64,000 nt of DNA from Paraburkholderia sp. CNPSo 3274 (GTDB taxonomy: Bacteria; Pseudomonadota; Gammaproteobacteria; Burkholderiales; Burkholderiaceae). Positions 18,305 through 27,279 of the stretch are shown piece by piece. Positions within the stretch are counted from its first letter, which is position 1, and every line of letters starts with the position of its first letter. Made by a program: the position numbers and the translations under genes. Where the stretch lies: NCBI RefSeq assembly GCF_024206475.1, contig NZ_JAMBPR010000024.1, forward strand, positions 54,258 to 118,257, given 5' to 3'. The notes below the pieces were generated by a model. It was given only the letters and a program-made list of their open reading frames with translations. It searched no databases and was not told the origin of the DNA.

Positions 18305-19354
18305 TCAGAGGCCCAGCACGCCCTTCACCTGCGCCGCATCGACGCCGCTGCCCGCGAAGTCGTCGAACGCGTGCCCTGCCACGCGGATCAAGTGCCGCCT
18401 GATGAAGTCAGCGCCTTCGCGCGCGCCATCGTGCGGGTGCTTGAGCGCGCACTCCCATTCGAGCACCGCCCAGCCCGGATAGTCGTACTGTGTGAGCTTC
18501 GAGAAGATCGCGCCGAAGTCGATCTGCCCGTCGCCGAGCGAGCGAAAGCGCCCCGCGCGCTCCACCCATGCGCTATAGCCGCCATACACGCCTTGTTTGC
18601 CCGTGGGGCGGAATTCGGCGTCCTTCACGTGAAAGGCCTTGATGCGCGCGTAATAGATGTCGATGAACGCGAGGTAATCGAGCTGCTGCAGCACGAAGTG
18701 GCTGGGGTCGTAGAGGATGTTCGCGCGTGGATGATCGCCGACTGCCGCAAGAAAGCGCTCGAACGTCACGCCATCGTGCAGATCCTCGCCCGGATGCAGT
18801 TCGTAGCAGACGTCCACGCCCGCTGCATCGAACGCGTCGAGAATCGGCCGCCAGCGGCGCGCGAGTTCATCGAAGGCGGCTTCGACGAGACCCGCAGGCC
18901 GCTGTGGCCACGGATAGAAGTACGGCCAGGCGAGCGCGCCCGAAAACGTCACGTGCGCGCTGAGCCCCAGATTCTTCGAGGCGCGCGCGGCCAGCATCAA
19001 CTGCTCGATGGCCCATGCCGTGCGCGCTTCGCGGTTGCCGCGCACCTGCGGCGGCGCGAAGCCGTCGAACAGCGTGTCGTAGGCGGGATGCACGGCCACG
19101 AGTTGTCCTTGCAGATGCGTGGAAAGCTCGGTGATCCTCACGCCCGCGTCGTCGGCCTGCTGGCGCAGGTCGTCGCAGTACGCCACGCTCAACGCCGCCT
19201 GCGCGAGATCCACGAGGCGCGTGTCCGTGGGCACCTGGATGCCCTTGTAGCCGAGCTGGGCCGCCCAGCCGGCCATGTGCGCGAAGCTGTCGAACGGCGC
19301 GTCGTCGCCGAGAAACTGCGCGAGGAAAATGGCTGGGCCTTTGATCGTCTTCAT
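18305..19354 (-). CDS. Sugar phosphate isomerase/epimerase (AP endonuclease 2-like TIM barrel)
   Basis: 349 residues with the xylose-isomerase-like TIM barrel: YELHPGEDLHDG, NILYDPSHFVLQQLDY, IKAFHVKDAEFRPTG and VLEWECA supply the usual metal-binding Glu, Asp, His set. Such proteins act beside Gfo/Idh/MocA dehydrogenases in catabolism of inositol and unusual sugars. It sits 14 bp after the binding-protein gene and 25 bp before the oxidoreductase. The substrate is unknown. Confidence 0.88.
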   Translation of the reverse strand: MKTIKGPAIFLAQFLGDDAPFDSFAHMAGWAAQLGYKGIQVPTDTRLVDLAQAALSVAYCDDLRQQADDAGVRITELSTHLQGQLVAVHPAYDTLFDGFAPPQVRGNREARTAWAIEQLMLAARASKNLGLSAHVTFSGALAWPYFYPWPQRPAGLVEAAFDELARRWRPILDAFDAAGVDVCYELHPGEDLHDGVTFERFLAAVGDHPRANILYDPSHFVLQQLDYLAFIDIYYARIKAFHVKDAEFRPTGKQGVYGGYSAWVERAGRFRSLGDGQIDFGAIFSKLTQYDYPGWAVLEWECALKHPHDGAREGADFIRRHLIRVAGHAFDDFAGSGVDAAQVKGVLGL

Positions 19355-19368
19355 CGCAAGGCCCGTCC

Positions 19369-20337
19369 TCAGAACGGCGAATCGGGGAAGTAGAACTGCT
19401 TCGCGTTCTCTTTGGTGATCAGCACCGAAGGGATGATCGTCGTGGGCGGCAGCGCCTTGCCCTGCAAGCGCGCTTCTGCCGTGAGCTTGATCGCGTCGTA
19501 GATGAACTTCGGCGAATACGATACATCCGCCTTGATGAGCGGGTCGCCGTCCATCACGCGCTTGACCATCTCCTTCGACCCCGCGCCGCCGAACACGATC
19601 TTGATGTCGTTGCGCTTGGCCTGATCGATCGCCTTGAGCACGCCCACGGCCATGTCGTCGTCGGCGGCCCAGACGGCGTCGATGTGCTTGAAGCGCGTGA
19701 GGTAGTCCTGCATCGTCTTGAACGCGTCATCGCGGTTCCAGTTCGCGTACTTCGCGTCGAGGATCTTGATGCCGGGATAATCCTTCAGCACCGACGTGAA
19801 CGCGGTCCAGCGCTCGTTGTCGAGCGTGGTGGGAATGCCGCGCAGCGCGACGATATCGCCCTTGCCGCCCAACTGCTTGGCGAGGTATTGAGCGGGGATC
19901 TTGCCGAACGCCGTGTTGTCGCCGGCCACATAGGCATCCTGCGCGCTCGTGTCGGTCAGGCCGCGATCGACCACCGTCACGTACACGCCCTGCTTCTTCA
20001 CCTGTGCAACCGGCTGCGTGAGCGAAGCCGATTCATACGGGAAGATCACGAGCGCGTTGATCTTGTTGACGGTCACGAGGTCCTGCAACTGGTTCGCCTG
20101 ATCGGGCGCGTTCGCCGCCGTCTTGACGATGACCTTGAGGTCCGGGTGCGCCTTTTCGAGTTCCTTCTTCGCCTCGTTCGCCCACCAGACGATGCCGCCC
20201 GTGAACCCATGGTCGGCCGTGGGAATCGCCACGCCCAGCGTGACCTTGTCGTCGGCGCGCGCCGCGCCCGCACCGAACGTCGCCGCTACGCCAAGCGCCA
20301 GCGCGCCCGCACACATCGTTCGAATCATCTTCTTCAT
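19369..20337 (-). CDS. Ribose-type sugar ABC transporter binding protein
   Basis: 322 residues; signal peptide of about 28 residues ending GAARA before DDKVTLGVAIPT. Type 1 periplasmic-binding fold of the RbsB/XylF group: VIFPYESASLTQPVAQVKKQ, VTVVDRGLTDT and AVWAADDDMAVGVLKAI. It captures the sugar for the permease and ATPase encoded upstream. The ligand is not predictable from motifs alone. Confidence 0.92.
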   Translation of the reverse strand: MKKMIRTMCAGALALGVAATFGAGAARADDKVTLGVAIPTADHGFTGGIVWWANEAKKELEKAHPDLKVIVKTAANAPDQANQLQDLVTVNKINALVIFPYESASLTQPVAQVKKQGVYVTVVDRGLTDTSAQDAYVAGDNTAFGKIPAQYLAKQLGGKGDIVALRGIPTTLDNERWTAFTSVLKDYPGIKILDAKYANWNRDDAFKTMQDYLTRFKHIDAVWAADDDMAVGVLKAIDQAKRNDIKIVFGGAGSKEMVKRVMDGDPLIKADVSYSPKFIYDAIKLTAEARLQGKALPPTTIIPSVLITKENAKQFYFPDSPF

Positions 20338-20440
20338 GATGCCGTCTCCTATCGTGCGGGCCCGCGCCCGTTCTTGCGTTGAGTTTTTTTGCTGCCTCCT
20401 TCGACTTCTTCACTGCCCTGCCTGATCTGCTTCGAGATCC

Positions 20441-21463
20441 TTACCGTCTGCCGCGCTGCAGGAAGGCCACCGCAATGATCGCCACGCCCTGCACCGCCGC
20501 GTTCAGATACACGCTGATAATGCTCGTGAGATTGAGAATATTGGCGATGACCGAGAGCAGCACCGCGCCGACCACGGTGCCCGCCACGCGCCCTTCGCCG
20601 CCCTTGAGCGCCGTGCCGCCCACCACCACGGAGGCGATCGCCTCCAGTTCCCACAACAAACCCGTAGTCGGCGTCGCGGAGCCCAGGCGCGGCACATAGA
20701 GCACCGTCGCCACGCCCACGCACACGCCCAGCAGGACGTAAGTTGCGCACTTCACGCGGTCGACGCGGATCGCCGCATAGCGCGCGACCTGCTCGTTCGA
20801 GCCGATCGCCTGCACGTGCCGCCCGAACGCCGTGCGGTTGAGAATGAGCGCGCCGCCCGCCGCCGTGAGCGCGAACACCCACACGGGCACGGGAATGCCG
20901 AAAAGGCTCGCGTAATAGACCGGCCCGTAGAAGTCGACGAGATTGTTCTGCAGCGTGAGCGCCCCGCCGTCGGCCAGCCAGGTGAGCACCGAGCGGAAGA
21001 TGCCGAGCGTGCCGAGCGTGACGATGAACGGCTCGATGCGCCCGCGCGTGATCAGCAAACCATGGGCGAGCCCGAACACCGCGCCGAGCACGAGCGCGAT
21101 CGCCATGCCGATCGCGACGATCGCCAAAGGCGCAAACGCCTGTTCGCTCGCGGCCAGCGTATTCATCACCCAGATCATCACGCCCGCGATGAGCGCGGCC
21201 ATCGAGCCGACCGAGAGATCGATGCCGCCCGAAATGATCACGAACGTCATGCCCACGGCAATGATGCCGATGAACGAGGTGCGCGTGAGCACGTTGAGAA
21301 GGTTGCCGGCGGTGGCGAAATCGCGGTTGAGCAGCGTGCCGAGCACGCACAGCAGGATCAGGCCGATGAGCGGACCGACGCCCGCGAGCCGGTGCACGAA
21401 TCGCGCCGCGGCCGAGCGCGCGCCACGGCCTTCGGACGCCGCGTCAGTGGGTGCCGGTTGCAT
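20441..21463 (-). CDS. Ribose-type sugar ABC transporter permease
   Basis: 340 residues with about eight to ten hydrophobic segments in the RbsC/MglC (BPD_transp_2) pattern. GMTFVIISGGIDLSVGSMAA is the family signature near residue 75, and GGTALKGGEGRVAGT follows near the C-terminus. Its first 20 bases overlap the end of the ATPase gene, implying coupled translation. A gap of about 100 bp separates it from the binding-protein gene. Confidence 0.93.
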   Translation of the reverse strand: MQPAPTDAASEGRGARSAAARFVHRLAGVGPLIGLILLCVLGTLLNRDFATAGNLLNVLTRTSFIGIIAVGMTFVIISGGIDLSVGSMAALIAGVMIWVMNTLAASEQAFAPLAIVAIGMAIALVLGAVFGLAHGLLITRGRIEPFIVTLGTLGIFRSVLTWLADGGALTLQNNLVDFYGPVYYASLFGIPVPVWVFALTAAGGALILNRTAFGRHVQAIGSNEQVARYAAIRVDRVKCATYVLLGVCVGVATVLYVPRLGSATPTTGLLWELEAIASVVVGGTALKGGEGRVAGTVVGAVLLSVIANILNLTSIISVYLNAAVQGVAIIAVAFLQRGRR

Positions 21464-22931
21464 GAGCGATCAGCTCCTCTTCGTTCAGATGTTCGTGCCC
21501 GAGCGTGGCGACGAGCCGGCCCGCGCGCATCACGGCCACGCGATGCGCGAGCCCGATCAGCTCGACCAGTTCGGACGAGATCACGACGACCGCGCGCCCC
21601 GAGGCCGCGAGCCGCTGGATCAGGAAATAGATGTCGCGCTTCGCGCCCACGTCCACGCCGCGCGTGGGCTCGTCGAGCACGATCACGCGCGGGTCGGGCT
21701 GCAGGAACTTGGCGAGCGCGAGCTTCTGCTGGTTGCCGCCCGAGAGCATGCGCGCGCGGCTGTCGAGGTCGCCGGTGCGGATGCCGAATTCGCGCACCGC
21801 CTTCTCCAGCGCGCGGCGGGCCGCCTTGAGGTCGAGCAGCGGATGGCCGTAGCGCTCGAGCGTCATGAGCGTGAGGTTGTCCTGCAGCGTGAGGTTCATG
21901 TGCAGGCCGCGTCCTTTTCTGTCTTCGCTCAGGTACGTGAGGCCGTGGCGCATCGCGTCGCGCGGGTGGCGCAGCGTCACCGCGCGGCCGTCGATCTCGA
22001 TCTCGCCCGCGTGCTTGTGGCGCAAGCCCACGACCGCCTCGAACGCCTCGCTGCGCCCCGCGCCCACGAGGCCCGCGAAGCCGAGAATCTCGCCCGCGCG
22101 CACCTCGAAGCTCAAATCCTCGACCCAGCCCGGCACGGCGAGATTCGTCACGCGCAGCGCGACGGGGGCAATCTCGGGCGCTTCGCTCTTCTCCGGAAAC
22201 ATGTCGGAGACGTCGCGGCCCACCATGAGGTTCGCCATCTGCTGGCGCGCGAGCCCCGCCGTCGCGCTCGCGCTCACGAAGCGGCCGTCGCGCATCACGA
22301 CCACGTCGTCGGTGATTCTCTCCACCTCGTCGAGCTTGTGCGAGATGTAGACGAGCGTCGTGCCAGCGGCGCGCAGCTTCGTCATCAGCGCGAACAGGCG
22401 CGCGGTTTCGGCGGGCGTGAGCGTGGCCGTGGGCTCGTCCATGATGAGCAGGCGCGCGTGCCGCGAGAGCGCCTTGGCGATCTCCACGAGCTGCTTTTCA
22501 GCGACGATCAGCTCGCGCACCTTCACGTCCGGGTCGCGCGCGAGGCCCACCTGCGCGAGCAGTTCGCGCGCTTCGCGGCGCATGGCGGCGTCGTCGACGA
22601 GCCAGCCTTTGCGCTTCTCGTGGCCGAGGAAGATGTTCTGCGCGATCGTCAGGTGCTCGGCCAGGTTGAACTCCTGGTGGATCAGCACAATGCCGGCGGC
22701 TTCCGCCTCGCGCGAGCCTTCGAAGCAGCGCGCCACGCCGTCCACCAGCATCTCGCCCGCGCTCGCGTTTTCGTAGCCCGCGAGGATCTTCATGAGCGTG
22801 GATTTGCCGGCGCCGTTCTCGCCGAGCAGCCCGTGAATGCGCCCCGGCGCGAGCTCGAAGCTCACGCCGTGCAGCACGCGCACGGGACCGAAGTCCTTGC
22901 GGATGTCGTTGAACTTCACGGCGACGCTCAT
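21444..22931 (-). CDS. Sugar ABC transporter ATP-binding protein (tandem RbsA/MglA type)
   Basis: 495 residues with two fused ATPase domains. Domain 1 has Walker A GENGAGKST (about residue 37), a degenerate signature VRELIVAEKQLVEIAKAL and Walker B LLIMDEPTATL. Domain 2 has a non-canonical Walker A (LVGAGRSEAF) but a full signature LSGGNQQKLALAKFL and VIVLDEPTRGVD. This asymmetry is normal for carbohydrate CUT2 transporters. It is the first transporter gene after the LacI regulator. Confidence 0.94.
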   Translation of the reverse strand: MSVAVKFNDIRKDFGPVRVLHGVSFELAPGRIHGLLGENGAGKSTLMKILAGYENASAGEMLVDGVARCFEGSREAEAAGIVLIHQEFNLAEHLTIAQNIFLGHEKRKGWLVDDAAMRREARELLAQVGLARDPDVKVRELIVAEKQLVEIAKALSRHARLLIMDEPTATLTPAETARLFALMTKLRAAGTTLVYISHKLDEVERITDDVVVMRDGRFVSASATAGLARQQMANLMVGRDVSDMFPEKSEAPEIAPVALRVTNLAVPGWVEDLSFEVRAGEILGFAGLVGAGRSEAFEAVVGLRHKHAGEIEIDGRAVTLRHPRDAMRHGLTYLSEDRKGRGLHMNLTLQDNLTLMTLERYGHPLLDLKAARRALEKAVREFGIRTGDLDSRARMLSGGNQQKLALAKFLQPDPRVIVLDEPTRGVDVGAKRDIYFLIQRLAASGRAVVVISSELVELIGLAHRVAVMRAGRLVATLGHEHLNEEELIAHATGTH

Positions 22932-23043
22932 GCGCGTGCGCTCCTCCAGTGGCCTTGTCGGCGGGCTCCGGCGGGCGGCTTACGCCACCCGCCATCACGC
23001 CGCTGGTCTCCCCTGCTATGTGTCCGCTTACGTTTTTATGACT

Positions 23044-24108
23044 TCACCCGCTCTCACGCACCACCAGCCGATGCGGCAGCAGCACGCCCGGCACGCTCGC
23101 GCGCGGGTCGGCGAAACGCCGCAGCAACAGGCGCGCGGCCGTCTCGCCCAGCTCCCGCATGGGCTGCGCGATCGTCGTGAGCGGCGGGTCGATCTGCGCG
23201 GCGAGCGCAATATCGTCGAAGCCGACCACGGCGACGTCGTGCGGCACGCGCCGTCCCGCGCCGCGCAGGCCATTGACCACGCCCACCGCGAGCGTGTCCG
23301 ACACCGCGAAGATCGCGTCGGGCGCCTCGCCCGCCGGCAATTGCATGAGCGCGGCGGCGGCCTGCGCGCCCGCGTCGTAGTCGAGGCAGTTCACGTTCAC
23401 GCGCCAGGCGGCGCGCATTGCGATGCCCGCTTCGCCGAGCGCATCGCGCCAGCCGTCGCGGCGCTGCTGCGCGTAGAGGTAGTGCTCGTCGGAGTTGATG
23501 AGCGCGACACGTCGCCGCCCCCGCGCGATCAGATGCCGCACCGCGTCGTGCGCGGCCCGGTAGTTGTCGATGCCCACATACGGCACGCCCACGTCCGGAT
23601 CGAACTCGCAGCAGGCCACCCACGGCAGCGCCGTCGATTCGGCGGCAAGCGCATGCTGCACGGTTGCCGGGTCGAGGCAGATCGCCCCGTCCGCGCGATG
23701 GCGGCGCAGCAGGTCGAAGTAGCTGCGCTCGCGGCCGGCGTCGGCGCCCGTGTCGCACAGCAGCAGGAAAAAACCGTGCTGGCGCGCGACGCTGTCGATG
23801 CCGCGTACGATCTCCGCGTAAAACGGGTTGCCGAAGTCGGGCACCATCGTCAGAAGCAGGCGGCTTTCGGCGGTGCGCAGGTTGCGCGCGAGTTCGTTCA
23901 CGCGGTAACCGCTCGTTTCGATTTCGGCGAGGACGCGCTCGCGTGTCGCGGCGCGCACGTTCGCGTGACCGTTGAGCACGCGCGAGACCGTCGCAACCGA
24001 GACGCCCGCGCGCTGCGCCACCGCCGCGATCGAGCCGCCGCGCGCAGCAGTGCCGGCGCTGGCATCTTCGGCTTGCGGCTGCGGTGATCGGGACGAGCTA
24101 GCGGACAT
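23044..24108 (-). CDS. LacI-family transcriptional regulator of the sugar unit
   Basis: 354 residues from ATG 24108; an upstream TTG at 24177 would begin inside the operator and is rejected. The HTH is SIAAVAQRAGVSVATVSRVL followed by the hinge helix (ELARNLRTAES); the sensor is a type 1 periplasmic-binding-like domain with VVGFDDIALAAQIDPPLTT near the end. A low-complexity Ser/Pro/Ala stretch of ~30 residues precedes the HTH. It lies upstream of the ABC genes on the same strand, and its own promoter carries the palindromic operator, so it probably represses itself and the whole unit until the sugar is present. Confidence 0.92.
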   Translation of the reverse strand: MSASSSRSPQPQAEDASAGTAARGGSIAAVAQRAGVSVATVSRVLNGHANVRAATRERVLAEIETSGYRVNELARNLRTAESRLLLTMVPDFGNPFYAEIVRGIDSVARQHGFFLLLCDTGADAGRERSYFDLLRRHRADGAICLDPATVQHALAAESTALPWVACCEFDPDVGVPYVGIDNYRAAHDAVRHLIARGRRRVALINSDEHYLYAQQRRDGWRDALGEAGIAMRAAWRVNVNCLDYDAGAQAAAALMQLPAGEAPDAIFAVSDTLAVGVVNGLRGAGRRVPHDVAVVGFDDIALAAQIDPPLTTIAQPMRELGETAARLLLRRFADPRASVPGVLLPHRLVVRESG

Positions 24109-24175
24109 GGGCGGGAGCGGTCGTGACGGGTTCAGAAACCTGCGGTGGCCGAGGCGTGAGCCGTTTGGCAGCGTC

Positions 24176-24199
24176 AAAAATGTAATCGATTACATTTTT
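24176..24199. promoter_or_regulatory. Palindromic LacI-family operator
   Basis: A perfect 24-bp palindrome centred between 24187 and 24188. Its core is TGTAATCGATTACA, flanked by A5 and T5 runs, in otherwise GC-rich DNA. A central CG step and 14-20-bp symmetry are the hallmarks of LacI-family operators. It lies about 70 bp upstream of the regulator's ATG. Confidence 0.85.
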
Positions 24200-24392
24200 G
24201 GTACGAGAACCGCAAAACCGCAAGGCGCACGAAGCCAGGACAAACACCGATCCGTGAATGCCCCCGGAACCGCCTCCTGCTGCCGGCGGCGCGGCCAGGC
24301 CAGAAGCCGGTTTGCTACAATTCTCCGATTGCCCGACGCCATTTTTGCCGGGCTTTGACCCGAACCGATCCCGACCACAACGCCGAGTCACC

Positions 24393-25046
24393 ATGAACAT
24401 CGAACAAGCGCGTTTCAACATGATCGAACAGCAGATTCGCCCCTGGGAAGTGCTCGACCAGGACGTGCTGAACCTGCTCTCGATCGTCAAGCGTGAGCAT
24501 TTCGTCCCCGAGGCCTATACCGCCCTCGCGTTCGCCGACCTCGAACTGCCGCTGCCGAACGGCCAGCACATGCTGGCGCCGCGCGTCGAAGCGCGCGTGC
24601 TGCAGGAACTCGCGGTGAAGAAGCATGAGAGCGTGCTGGAAATCGGCGCGGGCTCCGGCTACATGGCGGCGCTGCTCGCGCACCGGGCGCAGAAGGTGCT
24701 GAGCGTGGAGATCGACACGGAACTCGCCGAATTCGCGCGCGCGAACGTCGTCAAGAACGGCGTGCTGAACGCCGAAGTCGTGCTCGGCGACGGCGCGCGC
24801 GGCTGGGCCGCAAATGCGCCGTACGACGTGATCTGCGTCTCGGGCGGCCTGCCGGTCGTGCCCCAGGAACTGCTCGAGCAACTCAAGGTGGGCGGGCGTC
24901 TGGCCGCTTTCGTGGGCGGTGCGCCCGTCATGGAAGCGCAGATCATCACGCGCATCGACGAGAAGCAGTACCGTATTGCCGGCGTGTTCGAGACCTACAT
25001 CGAAGCGCTGCAGAACGCCGTGCATCCGCCGCGCTTCAAGTTCTGA
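24393..25046 (+). CDS. Protein-L-isoaspartate O-methyltransferase-like protein
   Basis: 217 residues from ATG 24393. SAM-binding motif I is VLEIGAGSGYMAALLA (about residue 75), with SVEIDTELAEFARANV as motif II. It belongs to the Pcm/protein-repair methyltransferase family, which methylates isoaspartyl residues in damaged proteins, but it is the shorter beta-proteobacterial form and may be a paralog rather than the repair enzyme. It is followed 69 bp later by a rhodanese gene, a familiar pair in Burkholderia. Confidence 0.85.
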   Translation: MNIEQARFNMIEQQIRPWEVLDQDVLNLLSIVKREHFVPEAYTALAFADLELPLPNGQHMLAPRVEARVLQELAVKKHESVLEIGAGSGYMAALLAHRAQKVLSVEIDTELAEFARANVVKNGVLNAEVVLGDGARGWAANAPYDVICVSGGLPVVPQELLEQLKVGGRLAAFVGGAPVMEAQIITRIDEKQYRIAGVFETYIEALQNAVHPPRFKF

Positions 25047-25115
25047 GCGCTGCCAACCTGTCGCATCGCCGGGTGCCTTTCACGGCGGCCGGCCTTTTAC
25101 CCGATTGAGTGTTCC

Positions 25116-25439
25116 ATGCAGAATCTGACCGCCCCCGCCCTCGCCGAATGGCTTGCCGACACCTCGCGCGAGACCCCCGTACTGCTCGACGTGCGCGAGC
25201 CGTGGGAAATCGAAACGGCAAAGATCGCCGGCAGCACGTCGATCCCCATGCGCGAGATCCCCGCGCGCAGCGAGGAACTGGACGACGAGGCGCAGATCGT
25301 CTGCATTTGCCACCACGGCGCGCGCAGCGCCCAGGTGGCGATGTTCCTCGAGTCGCGCGGCCACACGAAGGTGTTCAACCTGCAAGGCGGCATCGACGCC
25401 TGGTCGCGCCAGGTCGACCCCAAGGTGCCGACGTACTAA
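25116..25439 (+). CDS. Single-domain rhodanese-like sulfurtransferase
   Basis: 107 residues, one rhodanese domain. The active loop is CHHGARS, with the persulfide-forming cysteine followed five residues later by Arg; LLDVREPWEIETAKI and FNLQGGIDAWSRQVD are the conserved ends of the fold. GlpE-like single domains move sulfane sulfur; the acceptor is unknown. Ends 33 bp before a strong terminator. Confidence 0.92.
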   Translation: MQNLTAPALAEWLADTSRETPVLLDVREPWEIETAKIAGSTSIPMREIPARSEELDDEAQIVCICHHGARSAQVAMFLESRGHTKVFNLQGGIDAWSRQVDPKVPTY

Positions 25440-25471
25440 GCACGCGCACGCCAGCTTTAGGAAAGAGCGCG

Positions 25472-25499
25472 AAAGGGCGCGGCTTAGGCCGCGCCCTTT
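25472..25499 (+). terminator. Terminator after the rhodanese gene
   Basis: A perfect 12-bp stem (25472-25483 and 25488-25499), TTAG loop, then TTTGTCATTTC. It separates the pcm-rhodanese pair from the urea transport region. Confidence 0.8.
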
Positions 25500-25860
25500 G
25501 TCATTTCTGGGCCGCTCACTCCGGTCCACCACCTGCAGCACCCGCGCGCCGCCCATGCACAACGATGCAGCGTACCCTGCCGCACCGGTCGTCCCGCTTC
25601 ATGCATGCGCGCACTGCGACGATGCAGCGCGCCCGAACATGCATCTCACTGCACCACAATCGCCCGCCCGTTACGTGGCCGCCGATGCGCTCCGCATCGC
25701 CTCGCGCCTTATGGGGCAAGCCTGGCGCTTTACCTTCGCGCTGGCACAACGCTTGCAGAAGGGTGTGCGCAAGACAGGCCACACACACCGGGCGGCGCGC
25801 AAGACGAAAAACGACCACGCGCCACGGCCCACGACTCACTCACGGACAAGAGGCACAAAA
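25500..25860 (+). promoter_or_regulatory. Leader of the urt operon with a sigma-54 promoter
   Basis: 361 bp without a gene. TGGCACAACGCTTGCA at 25742-25757 matches the -24/-12 sigma-54 consensus exactly (TGGCAC, five bases, TTGC and A). A TGCACCA half-site at 25650-25656, about 118 bp before the expected start of transcription, matches half an NtrC site; several other TGCA words lie nearby. Nitrogen-limitation control through NtrC is inferred. Confidence 0.75.
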
Positions 25861-27165
25861 ATGAAACGTCGCAGTCTGTTGAAACTCGGGACGATGTCGG
25901 GCGCACTCGCGGCTGCGGGGCGCATGCCGTTCGCGCACGCGGACACCGGCAGCGGGCCGGTCAAGGTCGGCATCCTGCATTCGCTCTCGGGCACGATGGC
26001 CATTTCGGAAACCTCACTGAAAGACACCGCGTTGATGACGATTGCCGACATCAACAAGAACGGCGGCGTCATGGGGCGTCAGATCCAGCCCGTGGTGGTC
26101 GATCCGGCCTCGAACTGGCCGCTCTTCGCCGAAAAGGCGCGCCAGCTCCTCACGCAGGACAAGGTGGCCTGCGTGTTCGGCTGCTGGACCTCGGTGTCGC
26201 GCAAGTCGGTGCTGCCGGTGTTCGAGGAGCTCAACGGCCTGCTCTACTACCCCGTGCAATACGAAGGGGAAGAGATGTCGCGCAACGTGTTCTATACGGG
26301 CGCGGCGCCCAACCAGCAGGCCATTCCCGCGGTGGAATACGTGATGAGCGCCGAAGGCGGTGGCGCGAAGCGCTTCTTCCTGCTCGGCACCGACTATGTG
26401 TATCCGCGCACGACCAACAAGATCCTGCGCGCCTTCCTGCACTCGAAGGGCGTGAAGGACAGCGATATTCAGGAGGTCTACACGCCGTTCGGCCATAGCG
26501 ACTATCAGACCATCGTCGCGAACATCAAGACGTTCTCGCAAGGCGGCAAGACCACTGTCATTTCGACCATCAACGGCGACTCGAACGTGCCGTTCTACAA
26601 GGAACTCGGCAACCAGGGCATCAAGGCGACCGACGTGCCCGTGGTGGCGTTCTCCGTGGGCGAGGAAGAGTTGCGCGGCATCGACACGAAGCCGCTCGTG
26701 GGGCACCTCGCGGCGTGGAACTACTTCATGTCGGTGAAAGGCCCGAACAACACGAAATTCAAGGAGCAGTTCGAGGCGTGGGTGCAGTCGAACAACCTGC
26801 CCGGCGGCAGCAAACGCGTGACCAACGACCCGATGGAAGCGACCTTCGTGGGCATCCATATGTGGAAGCAGGCCGTGGAAAAGGCGAAGAGCACCGACGT
26901 CGACAAGGTGCGCGTGGCCATGATCGGGCAGACCGTGGCGGCGCCCTCGGGCTTCACGCTCACGATGGATGGCAACCACCACCTCCACAAGCCGGTGATG
27001 ATCGGCGAGATTCGCGGCGACGGCCAGTTCAACGTCGTCTGGAAGACGAAGACCGCGATTCGCGCGCAGCCGTGGAGCCCGTTCATCGCCGGTAACGAAG
27101 GCAAGCCTGACGTGGTCACCTCGAACGCGCTGCCCGCCTTCCTGCGCCGCTCGCGCGTGGCCTGA
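25861..27165 (+). CDS. urtA: Urea ABC transporter substrate-binding protein
   Basis: 434 residues. The signal peptide begins MKRRSLLKLGTMSG and ends near AHA (residue 27); the RR-S-L-L-K pattern could be read by the Tat system. The mature protein is the long, UrtA-specific branch of the branched-chain binding-protein family: VKVGILHSLSGTMAISE, then FGCWTSVSRKSVLPVFE and YYPVQYEGEEMSRNVFYTGA. It captures urea (or short amides) in the periplasm for UrtBCDE. First gene of the operon, under the sigma-54 promoter, and separated from urtB by a stable hairpin. Confidence 0.95.
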   Translation: MKRRSLLKLGTMSGALAAAGRMPFAHADTGSGPVKVGILHSLSGTMAISETSLKDTALMTIADINKNGGVMGRQIQPVVVDPASNWPLFAEKARQLLTQDKVACVFGCWTSVSRKSVLPVFEELNGLLYYPVQYEGEEMSRNVFYTGAAPNQQAIPAVEYVMSAEGGGAKRFFLLGTDYVYPRTTNKILRAFLHSKGVKDSDIQEVYTPFGHSDYQTIVANIKTFSQGGKTTVISTINGDSNVPFYKELGNQGIKATDVPVVAFSVGEEELRGIDTKPLVGHLAAWNYFMSVKGPNNTKFKEQFEAWVQSNNLPGGSKRVTNDPMEATFVGIHMWKQAVEKAKSTDVDKVRVAMIGQTVAAPSGFTLTMDGNHHLHKPVMIGEIRGDGQFNVVWKTKTAIRAQPWSPFIAGNEGKPDVVTSNALPAFLRRSRVA

Positions 27166-27221
27166 CGATGTCTTCGCGAGCGCCGCGCCGCAACGTGGCG
27201 CGCGCTTGCGTGCCCTGTCTA

Positions 27222-27262
27222 CGGGCCGCTGCGTAACGGCCAGGCCGTTGCGCAGCGGCCCG
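27222..27262 (+). repeat. Stable intergenic hairpin between urtA and urtB
   Basis: A 19-bp stem (27222-27240 and 27244-27262) with a CAG loop and one mismatch that forms a G-U pair in RNA. No T run follows (CATCAAAAG), so it is not a typical terminator. It may protect the urtA message or partly stop transcription, giving more binding protein than permease. Confidence 0.7.
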
Positions 27263-27279
27263 CATCAAAAGAAAACATC

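Noticed and set aside
24109..24177. Earlier TTG start for the LacI regulator
   Set aside because: It would begin inside the palindromic operator, and the added residues have no family support.
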